Shown piece after piece: positions 18,655 through 26,677 of a DNA stretch of 64,000 nt. Position 1 is the stretch's first letter. Every line of letters starts with the position of its first letter. Made by a program: the position numbers and the translations under genes. Location: positions 1 to 64,000 of the forward strand of contig NZ_JAHREP010000027.1 of the NCBI RefSeq assembly GCF_019084545.1, given 5' to 3'. The notes under the pieces are model-generated. The model was not told the origin of the DNA. It saw nothing but the letters and a program-made list of their open reading frames with translations, and did no database searches. Origin of the DNA: Marinobacterium ramblicola (GTDB lineage: Bacteria > Pseudomonadota > Gammaproteobacteria > Pseudomonadales > Balneatricaceae).

Positions 18655-18981
18655 GTCGGTTTTCCGTTATCTCGTTTAGCTGGCATGCATTATAAATGTG
18701 AATCGAATTCAGATCTTTTAGTTATATGATGAAATCTTCTGCAGTTAATGTGAAAGCGCTTCATATCCGTTTCAACTGCAACTCACCAAGACTACTGTCG
18801 ACCCTTGGCATATAACCGCTGCCTAGCGGTAATCGCTGGCCAATTTAATGGCGTAGTGTTATACCCAATGGAATTGGTCGGGTATGTTCGACGTCGGGTA
18901 TGTCCTATGACGTTTCATCGGGGATAAACCGGGTGCAAGGCTCGACTCAAGCCAAGGGACTGTTAACCAGAGGGACGTTGT
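18655..18981. other. Divergent promoter region with an 11-bp direct repeat
   Basis: No gene is present. GTCGGGTATGT occurs twice, at 18877-18887 and 18893-18903 (16 bp from start to start), about 80-105 bp upstream of the cyclase gene. The spacing is about one and a half helical turns. The leader after it contains a small hairpin (GGCT/AGCC). I see no match to a c-di-GMP riboswitch. Confidence 0.4.
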
Positions 18982-20118
18982 ATGAAGCAGACAGACCAGA
19001 CATTGCTGGAGCAGCTTCGTATCACCGAGTTCGAGATCGAAAATCGTCAGCGCCTGTTCATGATTTCAGAGCGTGATATCAAGCTGATAGTCGATGCGAG
19101 GAAGATTGTTGAGGCTGGTCTTAGCGGTATCGTCGATACCTTTTATGAGATGCAGACCAATACGCCCGAGATCGCGCTGCTGATCGGAGATGCCGACACA
19201 CTGCAGCGCCTGCGCAATGCCCAGCAGCGCTATATTTCGGATCTGTTCAGCGGTGTATACGACATCGACTACGTCAACAACCGCCTGCGCATCGGACTGG
19301 TACACAAGCGTATCGGCGTCGACACCAAGCTCTACCTCTCCGCCGTCTATACCCTGAAGAGCCTGATCAACGATTACCTGAGCCGCCATATCGACGACAT
19401 CCAGGTGCGGGCCGATACACTCTCCGCACTGGAAAAGGTGTTCATGTTCGACATCACCCTGGTGTTCGAAACCTATATCCGCAGCCTGTTGTCCGAGATC
19501 GAGACATCGCGTGAGAAGTCGGAAGAGTATGCGCGCATACTGGAGGACAAGGTGCGTGAGCGCACGCACCAGCTGGAACGGATGGCACGAACCGATCCGC
19601 TGACCGGTCTGCAGTCGGTGCGCTATCTTAACGAAGCCCTGACCCGCTATCTGCGCATGGCGGAGAATCGGCAGGAGATGCTGAGTCTGGTCTATATCGA
19701 TATCAATGATTTCAAACTGTTCAATGATACCGAGGGGCATCAGCGGGGTGATGAGATACTGCGCAATGTGGGGCAGGCGATCCTGCAGGTATCACGTAAT
19801 GAGGATAGTGCATTCCGCTACGGCGGTGACGAGTTCTGTGTAGTGCTTCCCCGTTGCAATGCCGAACAGGCGCGGGATATCTGCGTCAGCCGTTTGCTCG
19901 GAGCGTTGGTGGAGGTGGATGAGGCGATTCAACTCAGTATCGGTATCGCCCAGGCGGGCCCCGGCAGTTACCCCAGTGCCGGTCAGCTGCTCAGTCAGGC
20001 CGATCGCGCCATGTACCAGCACAAGGCGGAGCAGAAGGGGGAGGATCCGGATCTGCCCAGTAGTAGCAAGGGGGCTTCGGTCAGGCTGGTGGGCGGTCAG
20101 GACAAGAGCGGTGATTAA
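18982..20118 (+). CDS. Globin-coupled diguanylate cyclase
   Basis: Cytosolic heme sensor that makes c-di-GMP, 378 aa. Residues 1-170 form a sensor globin with the proximal His at 108 in GLVHKRIGVDTKLYLSA. A helical middle region (about 170-200) leads to a GGDEF domain with the active site RYGGDEF (GGDEF 281-285). An intact inhibitory site RNED (272-275) lies exactly five residues earlier, predicting product feedback. Family relatives (DosC, BpeGReg) respond to oxygen. AGAGGGA precedes ATG 18982. Converges with mgtE. Confidence 0.92.
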   Translation: MKQTDQTLLEQLRITEFEIENRQRLFMISERDIKLIVDARKIVEAGLSGIVDTFYEMQTNTPEIALLIGDADTLQRLRNAQQRYISDLFSGVYDIDYVNNRLRIGLVHKRIGVDTKLYLSAVYTLKSLINDYLSRHIDDIQVRADTLSALEKVFMFDITLVFETYIRSLLSEIETSREKSEEYARILEDKVRERTHQLERMARTDPLTGLQSVRYLNEALTRYLRMAENRQEMLSLVYIDINDFKLFNDTEGHQRGDEILRNVGQAILQVSRNEDSAFRYGGDEFCVVLPRCNAEQARDICVSRLLGALVEVDEAIQLSIGIAQAGPGSYPSAGQLLSQADRAMYQHKAEQKGEDPDLPSSSKGASVRLVGGQDKSGD

Positions 20119-20130
20119 ACAAGCGGCCGA

Positions 20131-21468
20131 TCAGGTCAGGAACAGCGAGCCCAGCCCCAGGAATACGACAAACCCGACCACATCGGTGACCGTGGTCAGG
20201 ATCACCGAACCGGACAGCGCAGGGTCGACCTTCAGTCGCTGCAGCAGCACCGGCACCATGACACCGGACAGGGCCGCGACGGCGATATTGACCACTATCG
20301 CCAGCGAGATCACCAGGCCAATGCCGGGACTCGAAAACCAGTAGGCGGCGACAAAACCGATCACCAGCGCCCAAAGTACGCCGTTAAGACCGCCGACGCT
20401 GAGCTCCTTGCGCAGTAGCGGCCTGATATTGGCGGCGCTGATCTGGCCTAGCGCTAATCCACGGATAATCAGCGTCAGCGTCTGGCTACCGGCAATGCCG
20501 CCCATCGACGCCACCACCGGCATCAACACCGCGAGGGCCACGACCTGCTGCAGTGTGCCTTCAAACAGGCCGATCGCCCAGGACGCCAGAAATGCGGTGA
20601 GCAGGTTGATGCCGAGCCAGGTGGCGCGACGGCGTGAGCTGCGCATCACCGGCGCGAACAGGTCCTCCTCCTCGTCAAGACCGGCACTGGCCATCAGTTT
20701 GCTTTCGTAGTGTTCGTGAAGCAGTTCAAGGGCCAGGGTTTGGGTCATCCGGCCCAGCAATCGGTTGCTTTCATCCACCACCGGCAGGGCGCTGACCTCC
20801 GCATGCTCGAATGCTTCGCTGGCATCGCGCAGTGAGGTGGTAGCCAGCAGGGGTTCAAACTCCTCGTCCTCAAGCTCCACCAGCGACAGATGGTCGGGTT
20901 GGCCGAACAGGGCGTGGGTCTCCACCGCTCCGGCATAGCGGCCGGTGCGGTCGACCAGCCACAGGTGCTGGGTATGCAGCGGAGTCTCGCGCCGCAGCAA
21001 GCGCACGGCGTCCCGCACCCGGCTGTTTTGCGGCAGGATCAGCAACTGATGATCGACGTAACGCCCGATGGCGTTTTCGGCGTACTGCGCCGATCGTTCG
21101 TAGTGCTCGCGCTGACGTTCGTCCATGCGCGCCAACGCGATATCGACCACATCGCCTGGCAGCGATTCGGCCAGCTCGATCAGGGTCTCGGCGTCCAGGT
21201 CGGAGATCAGCTGATCCAGTGCCTGGCTGTCGAAGTCACGCAACAACGAAGCCCGGGCTTCGGTACGCATCTCGACCAGAACATCGACGCGCTGGTTAAC
21301 CGGTACCTGTGCCCAGCAATCGGCACGCGCTTCACGCGGCAGGGATTCCAGCAGCAAGGCGAGCTGATCCGGCTCCAGATCCTCCGATACCTCGGCGTAG
21401 AGGTTGGCGTCGACCTCATCTTCGCTACGAATAAGCTGCTCTATGCGTTGGGTGATCTCTTCGCTCAT
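20131..21468 (-). CDS. mgtE: Magnesium transporter MgtE
   Basis: Mg2+ channel, 445 aa. Order is an acidic MgtE N domain (about 1-130), a CBS pair (about 135-255) and five transmembrane helices (about 285-445). Conserved transport segments VLMPVVASMGGIAGSQTL and SGSVILTTVTDVVGF are intact. Family knowledge says the N and CBS domains bind Mg2+ and close the pore at high Mg2+. Six bases after the stop of the upstream YjdF-like gene, so the two are probably co-transcribed. Confidence 0.95.
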   Translation of the reverse strand: MSEEITQRIEQLIRSEDEVDANLYAEVSEDLEPDQLALLLESLPREARADCWAQVPVNQRVDVLVEMRTEARASLLRDFDSQALDQLISDLDAETLIELAESLPGDVVDIALARMDERQREHYERSAQYAENAIGRYVDHQLLILPQNSRVRDAVRLLRRETPLHTQHLWLVDRTGRYAGAVETHALFGQPDHLSLVELEDEEFEPLLATTSLRDASEAFEHAEVSALPVVDESNRLLGRMTQTLALELLHEHYESKLMASAGLDEEEDLFAPVMRSSRRRATWLGINLLTAFLASWAIGLFEGTLQQVVALAVLMPVVASMGGIAGSQTLTLIIRGLALGQISAANIRPLLRKELSVGGLNGVLWALVIGFVAAYWFSSPGIGLVISLAIVVNIAVAALSGVMVPVLLQRLKVDPALSGSVILTTVTDVVGFVVFLGLGSLFLT

Positions 21469-21474
21469 CGTCGG

Positions 21475-22101
21475 TTACGCAGAGTCGGTGGATGGAGGTA
21501 CGGGAAAGCGGGCAAGGCGCGCCAGCTGGCGATCATGATAACGGTGTAGCGTAATCAGTGCGAGCAGGGCTCCGATCAGGGCCATCAGCATGTCAGACTG
21601 GGTGTCCCAGACATAGCCTTGGGTGCCGAGGAAAGCGTCAGCCGCCTCGTTCGAGGCCAGTGCGACCCACCATTCGATCAGCTCGTAGAACGCGCTAAGC
21701 GCCAGGCAGAAGCAGACGACAAAGAAATCGGTCCAGATCCGGCCATTGATAAGCTTCAGGCGCAGGATCACTTCACGGGCGCACAGGGCGGGTACGAAGC
21801 CCTGGGCCAGGTGTCCCAGTTTGTCGTAGTTGTTGCGACTCTGGCCCAGCCATTCGGCGATCCAGTCGAACAGCGGGACTTCGGCGTAGGTGTAGTGCCC
21901 GCCAACCATCAAGATCAGGCTGTGCAGGAGAATCAGCCAGAGGGTCAACGGGGTCAGCGGAAAGCGGTGGCGGGTACACCACAGCAAGCCGAGCGCGGCC
22001 AGCGCCGGGGCGACCTCAAGAAACCAGGTCAGGCGGTCCTTCGGGTCCCACCCGGACCAGAGCAACACCAGCGTAAATATCAGTATCCATAGAGGGGGCA
22101 T
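21475..22101 (-). CDS. DUF2238 (YjdF-like) inner-membrane protein
   Basis: 208-aa protein with about six transmembrane helices. Typical DUF2238 features are GGHYTYAEVPLFDW, NNYDKLGHLAQGFVPAL and FYELIEWWVAL, followed by QGYVWDTQSDM. The activity of this family is unknown. GGAAGGAT precedes the ATG. It leads the two-gene unit with mgtE. Confidence 0.88.
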   Translation of the reverse strand: MPPLWILIFTLVLLWSGWDPKDRLTWFLEVAPALAALGLLWCTRHRFPLTPLTLWLILLHSLILMVGGHYTYAEVPLFDWIAEWLGQSRNNYDKLGHLAQGFVPALCAREVILRLKLINGRIWTDFFVVCFCLALSAFYELIEWWVALASNEAADAFLGTQGYVWDTQSDMLMALIGALLALITLHRYHDRQLARLARFPVPPSTDSA

Positions 22102-22126
22102 GGCGCTATCCTTCCGCTTCGCAACC

Positions 22127-22153
22127 CTGACATCAGTTTTAGACTAGTATAAT
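22127..22153 (+). promoter_or_regulatory. Candidate sigma-70 promoter for yaeQ
   Basis: TATAAT at 22148-22153 is a consensus -10. CTGACA at 22127-22132 could be the -35, but the 15-bp spacer is short. The start codon lies 34 bases after the -10. Confidence 0.4.
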
Positions 22154-22187
22154 ACTGGCGTGCGCAGACCTCGGGATCAACAGTCAG

Positions 22188-22736
22188 ATGGCACTGAAAT
22201 CAACTATTTATAAAGCGATACTGAATATATCCGATCTTGATCGGCACCATTACGCCGACTATTCGCTGACGCTGGCCCTGCATCCGTCGGAGACCGAGGA
22301 GCGGTTGATGATGCGTTTGCTGGCGTTTGCACTTTACGCCGATGAGAAGCTGAGTTTCACCCGCGGCCTGTGCGTCGATGATGAGCCTGACCTTTGGCAA
22401 CATGCGCCCAATGGCGAGATCGAACGCTGGATCGAGGTCGGTTTGCCCAGTGAGAAGCGACTGCGCAAGGCCTGTTCCCGTGCCCAGGAGGTGATACTGC
22501 TGGTCTACGGCAGCGATCAACAGGTGGAACCTTGGTGGCAGGGGATACGCCGTTCACTGACCCGGTTCGACAACCTGAGATTGCTGCGCATTGCCGAAGC
22601 GGAGAGTGCGGCGTTGACCAAGCTGGCGGCGCGGCAGATGCGCTTGCAGTGTACTGTTCAGGATGGCCAGCTCTGGTTTACCGGCGATGCCGGCAGCGCT
22701 GATCTTACGCCCACTTCGCTGAATCCCTTGGCTTAG
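22188..22736 (+). CDS. yaeQ: YaeQ family protein
   Basis: YaeQ, 182 aa, a conserved protein with a nuclease-like fold. Key segments are ALKSTIYKAILNISDLDRHHY, LHPSETEERLMMRLLAFAL, EPDLWQ and EVGLPSEKRLRKACSRA, all typical of the family. Those acidic and Lys residues correspond to the PD-(D/E)XK-like site. Its biological role is not settled. Its stop overlaps the convergent GNAT gene by 4 bases. Confidence 0.93.
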   Translation: MALKSTIYKAILNISDLDRHHYADYSLTLALHPSETEERLMMRLLAFALYADEKLSFTRGLCVDDEPDLWQHAPNGEIERWIEVGLPSEKRLRKACSRAQEVILLVYGSDQQVEPWWQGIRRSLTRFDNLRLLRIAEAESAALTKLAARQMRLQCTVQDGQLWFTGDAGSADLTPTSLNPLA

Positions 22737-23233
22737 TCGCGCAATACTTTCTGCCAGAACATCGCCCGGCCGGTCTCGGGATCGAGCTCGTAACCCGCAT
22801 AACCGCAGCGCCGGTAGACGGTCTGGGCCCGGGTGTTGTTCTCCAGTACTTCCAGGGTCAACTTGCAACAGCCGGTGCGGCGGGCGATCCCCTCCGCCGC
22901 TTCCAGTAGCTGATCCGCCAGCCCCAGGCCGCGATAGCCCTCAGCCACGATCACATCGTGGATGTTGAGCAGTGGGGCGCAGGCAAAGGTGGAGAAGCCC
23001 TCGAAGGCGTTCAGCAACCCGGCTGGCTTGCCATCGCAATAGGCGATCAGGCTGTAGCTATCGCTGCGCTGTGCCAGAGCCTGCGGCAGGCGTTCGAGGA
23101 TATCGTCCGGCAGGGGTTTACCGCCACCCATCGGGTCTTTGGCGTAGGCGTTTAGCAACTGTCTGAACGCGTCTGCCTGTTCGGTCAGCCCCAGGTCCGC
23201 TTCGATAATCTCAATAGTGGGGGCTATGGGCAT
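22733..23233 (-). CDS. GNAT family N-acetyltransferase
   Basis: Predicted acetyl-CoA-dependent acetyltransferase, 166 aa. The acetyl-CoA loop reads VAEGYRGLGLADQLLEAAE and the C-terminal segment NTRAQTVYRRCGYAGYELDP is typical of GNAT enzymes acting on small molecules. The substrate cannot be told. Single gene, convergent with yaeQ and divergent from the next gene. Confidence 0.85.
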   Translation of the reverse strand: MPIAPTIEIIEADLGLTEQADAFRQLLNAYAKDPMGGGKPLPDDILERLPQALAQRSDSYSLIAYCDGKPAGLLNAFEGFSTFACAPLLNIHDVIVAEGYRGLGLADQLLEAAEGIARRTGCCKLTLEVLENNTRAQTVYRRCGYAGYELDPETGRAMFWQKVLRD

Positions 23234-23444
23234 GGGCTCTTTCTCCGGATGCTGACTGAACGGTTGAAATTACTCTCCGTAAGGTGCGCTGACAAGCAAC
23301 CATTGACCGCGGTGCTGTTTAAACGATTGTATTAAAGTTTTCTGCTGGTTAACCGATAACCACTTTGTTGTATTCAGTCTGTACCCCTCCTGTTTTGCAC
23401 AGGCTAGACTGAAGTCTGAAAACTCAAAATTCGCGGAGCTTCCC

Positions 23445-24617
23445 GTGGTTAATATCTACTTCCCTTCGTCGGGTCTTCAGACTCAGACCCAAACCCCGGT
23501 CGTCAATCGTAGCAGCGATAGCACCTCGACCAGCGGACAGCGCCAGGCGATCGACACGCTGCTCGATAAGTTGGCCGAGAATATCCCCGATATGAGCAGC
23601 GATGAGCTGAAAGCGCTGAACGGTGCCGATTTTACGCCGGAAAAAGTTGCTGCGCGCATCAGTGACTTCGTTGCTGCAGGTCTGGCGGCGGCGGCGCAGC
23701 GGGGCGCCAGCGACGAGCATCTGAAGCAGATGTACCAGTCCGCCATCGAGGGGGCTGAAGCGGGGTTTGCGCAGGCGCGTGACGTGCTCGATCAGCTCGG
23801 CGTACTGCAGGGGGAGGTTGCCGCTCAAGTGGATGAGACGGAGAGCGCCACGCGGGATGCCCTGGCCGCGATTGCGCCGGGTGGCAGCGCGCCCGTGTTT
23901 TCGAGCGACAGTGTGCGGCTGGGTATCGTCGAGCGCTTCAGCAATGCCGAGGATATGGAGTTGACCATGCGGACTCAGGATGGGGATGAGGTAACCGTGC
24001 GCTTCTCGCGCAGCCAGCAGCAGGAGAGCGCCCTGGCCGCACAGCGGGATGGTGAAGGCGGGCTGGCGGCAAGTTTCAGTCTCAGTCGTTCAGAGAGCAG
24101 CGAATACCGTTTCAGTATCGAGGGTGACCTGGATGAGGGTGAACTCGATGCACTGAATAACCTGATCAAGGATATATCCAATCTTGCCGATGAGTTTTTC
24201 GACGGCGATGTACAGAAGGCGTTTGAACAGAGCGCGGGCTTGAACTTCGACAGTTCCGAGCTGGCCTCGATGAGCTTGACGATGAGTTACAGCCGTCAGT
24301 ATGCCAGCGCGGTGAGCTACGAGCAGGTGCAGCAGCTGGATCAGCCGCAGGACCGGCCGGGGCTCAGGCTGGGTCACCTTATGAAGTCGCTGGCCGAGAG
24401 CGTCGGTGCTCCGTCGCTGGGTTTCCTCGGTGCGCCGGGGCAATTCGGCCGCGAACTGCTCTCGGGTTTGATCCAGCAGGACAGCCGTTACCAGGATGCC
24501 CCGGAGGAGCAGCAGGAGGCGTACGACAGCAACCTGTCGCGACTGATTGATGCCGTACTGCCGCTGCAGGAGCGCGAGCCGACAGCGCCGTTGGCGCCTG
24601 AAAGCTCAGACCAGTAA
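23445..24617 (+). CDS. DUF5610-like protein, function unknown
   Basis: 390-aa hydrophilic protein without signal peptide or membrane segment. A low-complexity start (SSGLQTQTQTPVVNRSSDS) precedes a helical domain (AIDTLLDKLAENIPDMSSDEL onward) resembling DUF5610. A middle beta-rich part (MELTMRTQDGDEVTVRFSRSQQQ) and further helices end in a Pro/Glu-rich tail. GTG 23445 is preceded by CGGAG. It resembles proteins found near flagellar or cell-surface genes elsewhere, but nothing here shows a function. Its stop lies within an 18-bp tandem duplication. Confidence 0.7.
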   Translation: MVNIYFPSSGLQTQTQTPVVNRSSDSTSTSGQRQAIDTLLDKLAENIPDMSSDELKALNGADFTPEKVAARISDFVAAGLAAAAQRGASDEHLKQMYQSAIEGAEAGFAQARDVLDQLGVLQGEVAAQVDETESATRDALAAIAPGGSAPVFSSDSVRLGIVERFSNAEDMELTMRTQDGDEVTVRFSRSQQQESALAAQRDGEGGLAASFSLSRSESSEYRFSIEGDLDEGELDALNNLIKDISNLADEFFDGDVQKAFEQSAGLNFDSSELASMSLTMSYSRQYASAVSYEQVQQLDQPQDRPGLRLGHLMKSLAESVGAPSLGFLGAPGQFGRELLSGLIQQDSRYQDAPEEQQEAYDSNLSRLIDAVLPLQEREPTAPLAPESSDQ

Positions 24618-24648
24618 AGGTGTGCCACTGAGTAAAGGTGCGCCACTG
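24613..24648. repeat. 18-bp tandem duplication at a gene end
   Basis: Two adjoining 18-bp units (AGTAAAGGTGTGCCACTG at 24613-24630 and a copy with one T to C change at 24631-24648). The first unit contains the TAA stop of the upstream gene. Probably a recent slippage duplication. Confidence 0.75.
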
Positions 24649-24669
24649 GTTGGCGTATCAGCGGGGGCA

Positions 24670-24990
24670 TTACTGGAAACCGTACAGGCTGAAGGAGAGC
24701 CTGCCGTGGCGGAAGATAACACCCTCGGCGCTCAATCGCTCTATCTGCCTGTTATAGGCATCACTGCCTTTGGGAAATGAGGACTCACCCCTGGCATTCA
24801 CGACCCGGTGCCAGGGCAGCGTGGTATCTTTCGGCAGTTTTTTCAGCGTTGTTCCGACGTAGCGGGCGTGGTTGGGGTAACCCGCCAGTTTGGCGATCTG
24901 ACCGTAGGTCGCCACCCTGCCCACGGGAATCGAGGCGACAATCTGCCAGATCAGTTCGTTTAGCGCTACCGTCTGCATTCTCGGTACCAT
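24670..24990 (-). CDS. Alkyltransferase-like protein (MGMT fold, no active Cys)
   Basis: 106-aa protein with only the DNA-binding C-terminal fold of O6-alkylguanine-DNA alkyltransferase. The helix-turn-helix and arginine-finger region reads TYGQIAKLAGYPNHARYVG (Arg 43). The active-site PCHR is replaced by PWHR (59-62), so it cannot accept alkyl groups itself. Known ATL proteins bind alkylated guanine and hand it to nucleotide excision repair. An in-frame ATG four codons later is an equally possible start; neither has a strong ribosome site. Confidence 0.88.
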   Translation of the reverse strand: MVPRMQTVALNELIWQIVASIPVGRVATYGQIAKLAGYPNHARYVGTTLKKLPKDTTLPWHRVVNARGESSFPKGSDAYNRQIERLSAEGVIFRHGRLSFSLYGFQ

Positions 24991-25003
24991 TCAGCGGATA
25001 GAT

Positions 25004-26050
25004 TCAGAGCGAATAGGATAGTGCGATAGAGCCGAACTTGTGGCCTCCGTCCTGACCTTTGAACTGTTCGGTGCGGTAGTAGCGCGCCAATGACAGCTTC
25101 CAGCGATCCCAGGTAGCGGCGACGCCCCAGGCGGCATCACCGACCAAAGGCTTTTTGTCTACCGAGTGGCTGTCGCGGAAGCTGTTGCCGTCAAGGAAGA
25201 TATCCTGCAGAATCCAACGCCCATCCAGCGAGAGGAAGGCGTGAATCCCCCACTCATTGTGCAGTCTGGGGTCCACCGACATCGGTGTGCTGTTGTCGCC
25301 GCCGGTACGCAGGGCGGAGGTGCCGAAATCCTGCGGCAGGTTGTAGCCGATGCGGTATTCTGCGCCGCTGTTCAGGTAGGTGGCGACGTTACCGAGGCTA
25401 CCGCCGGCATGACCGATCAGGTCGTGTTGAAAGTTGTCGATCAGACCACCGAACATCAACCGCTGCTTGTACTCATAGATCAGCTGTATGCCGGGCTCGT
25501 TGTGCAGTTGATTGTCCCAACCCTTGAATTGCTTGAAGCCGCGCAGGTCGTGGATGAAGTCCTGGCTCTCCTCGGCCATCGACCAGGGGCCGACCACGCC
25601 CAGGTTGGCCTCGAACGAGTTGAGCTTGTGCCGGGTTTGCGTGTGGTAACCAAAACCCAGATAGAGCCAACCGGCGTAGGGGCGGTCGTCGGGGTCGAGC
25701 GTGGTACGGTCCCGGTCGGCCGGGGTATACATCTGCTGGCCAAGGGTGACGATCAGCCGGCGGCTCGGCTCTTTTTCAAACTTGGCCGGCTGCGGGTCGA
25801 GCACGCTCAGCGCCCGGTTGGCGCTGCGGATCCAGCCGGGAATCGCCCGGTCATCGATGAAGCTGTCGATCACCGGCGATACCCAGGATGCGCGAACGCC
25901 ATTGGTATACTGCTGGTCGGTATCGGCGAACAGGTCGTTCTCCAGATACAGATTCAGCGTCCAGCTATCGTCCCCAGGCTGAGCCAGGCTGGCGGTCGGC
26001 ACGCTGCCAAGCAGCAGCGCACCGACAAGAGCGGCATGCTTGCTAGACAC
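25004..26050 (-). CDS. LpxR-family outer-membrane lipid A deacylase
   Basis: Predicted 3'-O-deacylase of lipid A, 348 aa. Signal peptide (ALVGALLLGSVPTASLAQ) then a beta-barrel protein ending in an aromatic-rich strand (KFGSIALSYSL). LpxR hallmarks are LYLENDLFADTDQQYTNG near the mature N-terminus, with the Asn-Asp pair, DDRPYAGWLYLGFGY, and a VVGPWSMAEESQDFIH segment holding the candidate catalytic His. Start is GTG 26050, 4 bases after ydbL, so it probably belongs to the YdbH operon. Activity is inferred from family. Confidence 0.82.
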   Translation of the reverse strand: MSSKHAALVGALLLGSVPTASLAQPGDDSWTLNLYLENDLFADTDQQYTNGVRASWVSPVIDSFIDDRAIPGWIRSANRALSVLDPQPAKFEKEPSRRLIVTLGQQMYTPADRDRTTLDPDDRPYAGWLYLGFGYHTQTRHKLNSFEANLGVVGPWSMAEESQDFIHDLRGFKQFKGWDNQLHNEPGIQLIYEYKQRLMFGGLIDNFQHDLIGHAGGSLGNVATYLNSGAEYRIGYNLPQDFGTSALRTGGDNSTPMSVDPRLHNEWGIHAFLSLDGRWILQDIFLDGNSFRDSHSVDKKPLVGDAAWGVAATWDRWKLSLARYYRTEQFKGQDGGHKFGSIALSYSL

Positions 26051-26054
26051 GGCG

Positions 26055-26390
26055 TTACTTCTTCAGCCACTTGCCGTCGGGTGTGCGCACATATTCACCA
26101 TCGGCGGCACGTTTGATCAACCGCTCGCCGGTGCGCAACTCCATGATCTTCAGCTCCACGCCCGCCTCTTTGGCTTTCTCGATATAGAGCGCTTTGCGCT
26201 GAGTGTTGATATCGTTGACCAGCGCTTTTACTTCGCCATTCGGGCTGCCGGTCACGATGCCGAGATAGCCGCTGCTCTGCTCGCCTACCAGGCCCTGAGC
26301 CTTGGCTTCGTCCAGTGTCAGTGCAAAGGCGGGACTCGCCAGCAGGATCAGCAGTGCAGCAAGGGCTGCGCGCAGGTTAATCGCTTTCAT
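26055..26390 (-). CDS. ydbL: YdbL (DUF1318) periplasmic protein
   Basis: 111-aa exported protein. The signal peptide MKAINLRAALAALLILLASP ends in AFA. The mature part LTLDEAKAQGLVGEQSSGYLG is the DUF1318 signature, followed by VNDINTQRKALYIEKAKE. In E. coli, YdbL works with YnbE and YdbH, a trio implicated in phospholipid movement between the membranes. Third gene after ydbH and ynbE on the minus strand. Confidence 0.93.
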   Translation of the reverse strand: MKAINLRAALAALLILLASPAFALTLDEAKAQGLVGEQSSGYLGIVTGSPNGEVKALVNDINTQRKALYIEKAKEAGVELKIMELRTGERLIKRAADGEYVRTPDGKWLKK

Positions 26391-26404
26391 GATGCATTCC
26401 TTCC

Positions 26405-26602
26405 TCAGAATAGATCGCTGTTCTCTTCAAGCAGGGTGTCGATCTGCTTGTCCACCTTGACCAGAATCTCATGCTCAACCTTGACGTTCAGGTTGATCGT
26501 GATCGGGTCCGAGGGGGCGGCAAGCTGCACCGTGGGTGTACAGGCGGTTGTCATTAGCAGGGCTGTCGGCAGAGCGAGCCAGAACGAACCTTGTTTCAGC
26601 AT
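26405..26602 (-). CDS. ynbE: YnbE-like lipoprotein
   Basis: 65-aa outer-membrane lipoprotein. The signal has a lipobox-like end LLMTTAC, with Cys 21 as lipidation site. The short mature part TPTVQLAAPSDPITINLNVK, then EHEILVKVDKQID, is typical of YnbE. In E. coli YnbE forms the outer-membrane partner of YdbH. It sits between ydbH and ydbL, the same order as in E. coli. Confidence 0.92.
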   Translation of the reverse strand: MLKQGSFWLALPTALLMTTACTPTVQLAAPSDPITINLNVKVEHEILVKVDKQIDTLLEENSDLF

Positions 26603-26677
26603 AGTCGGAACTCCTCCGCGGTTAGTGTGTTTGTCATTCAGATACTCTCATGGCCGAGCTTAATCGGGTCTTAAGGC

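Noticed and set aside
18840-18981. Possible c-di-GMP riboswitch before the cyclase gene
   Set aside because: The core GGGACGCAAAGCC-like junction and receptor pairing of the known class are missing.
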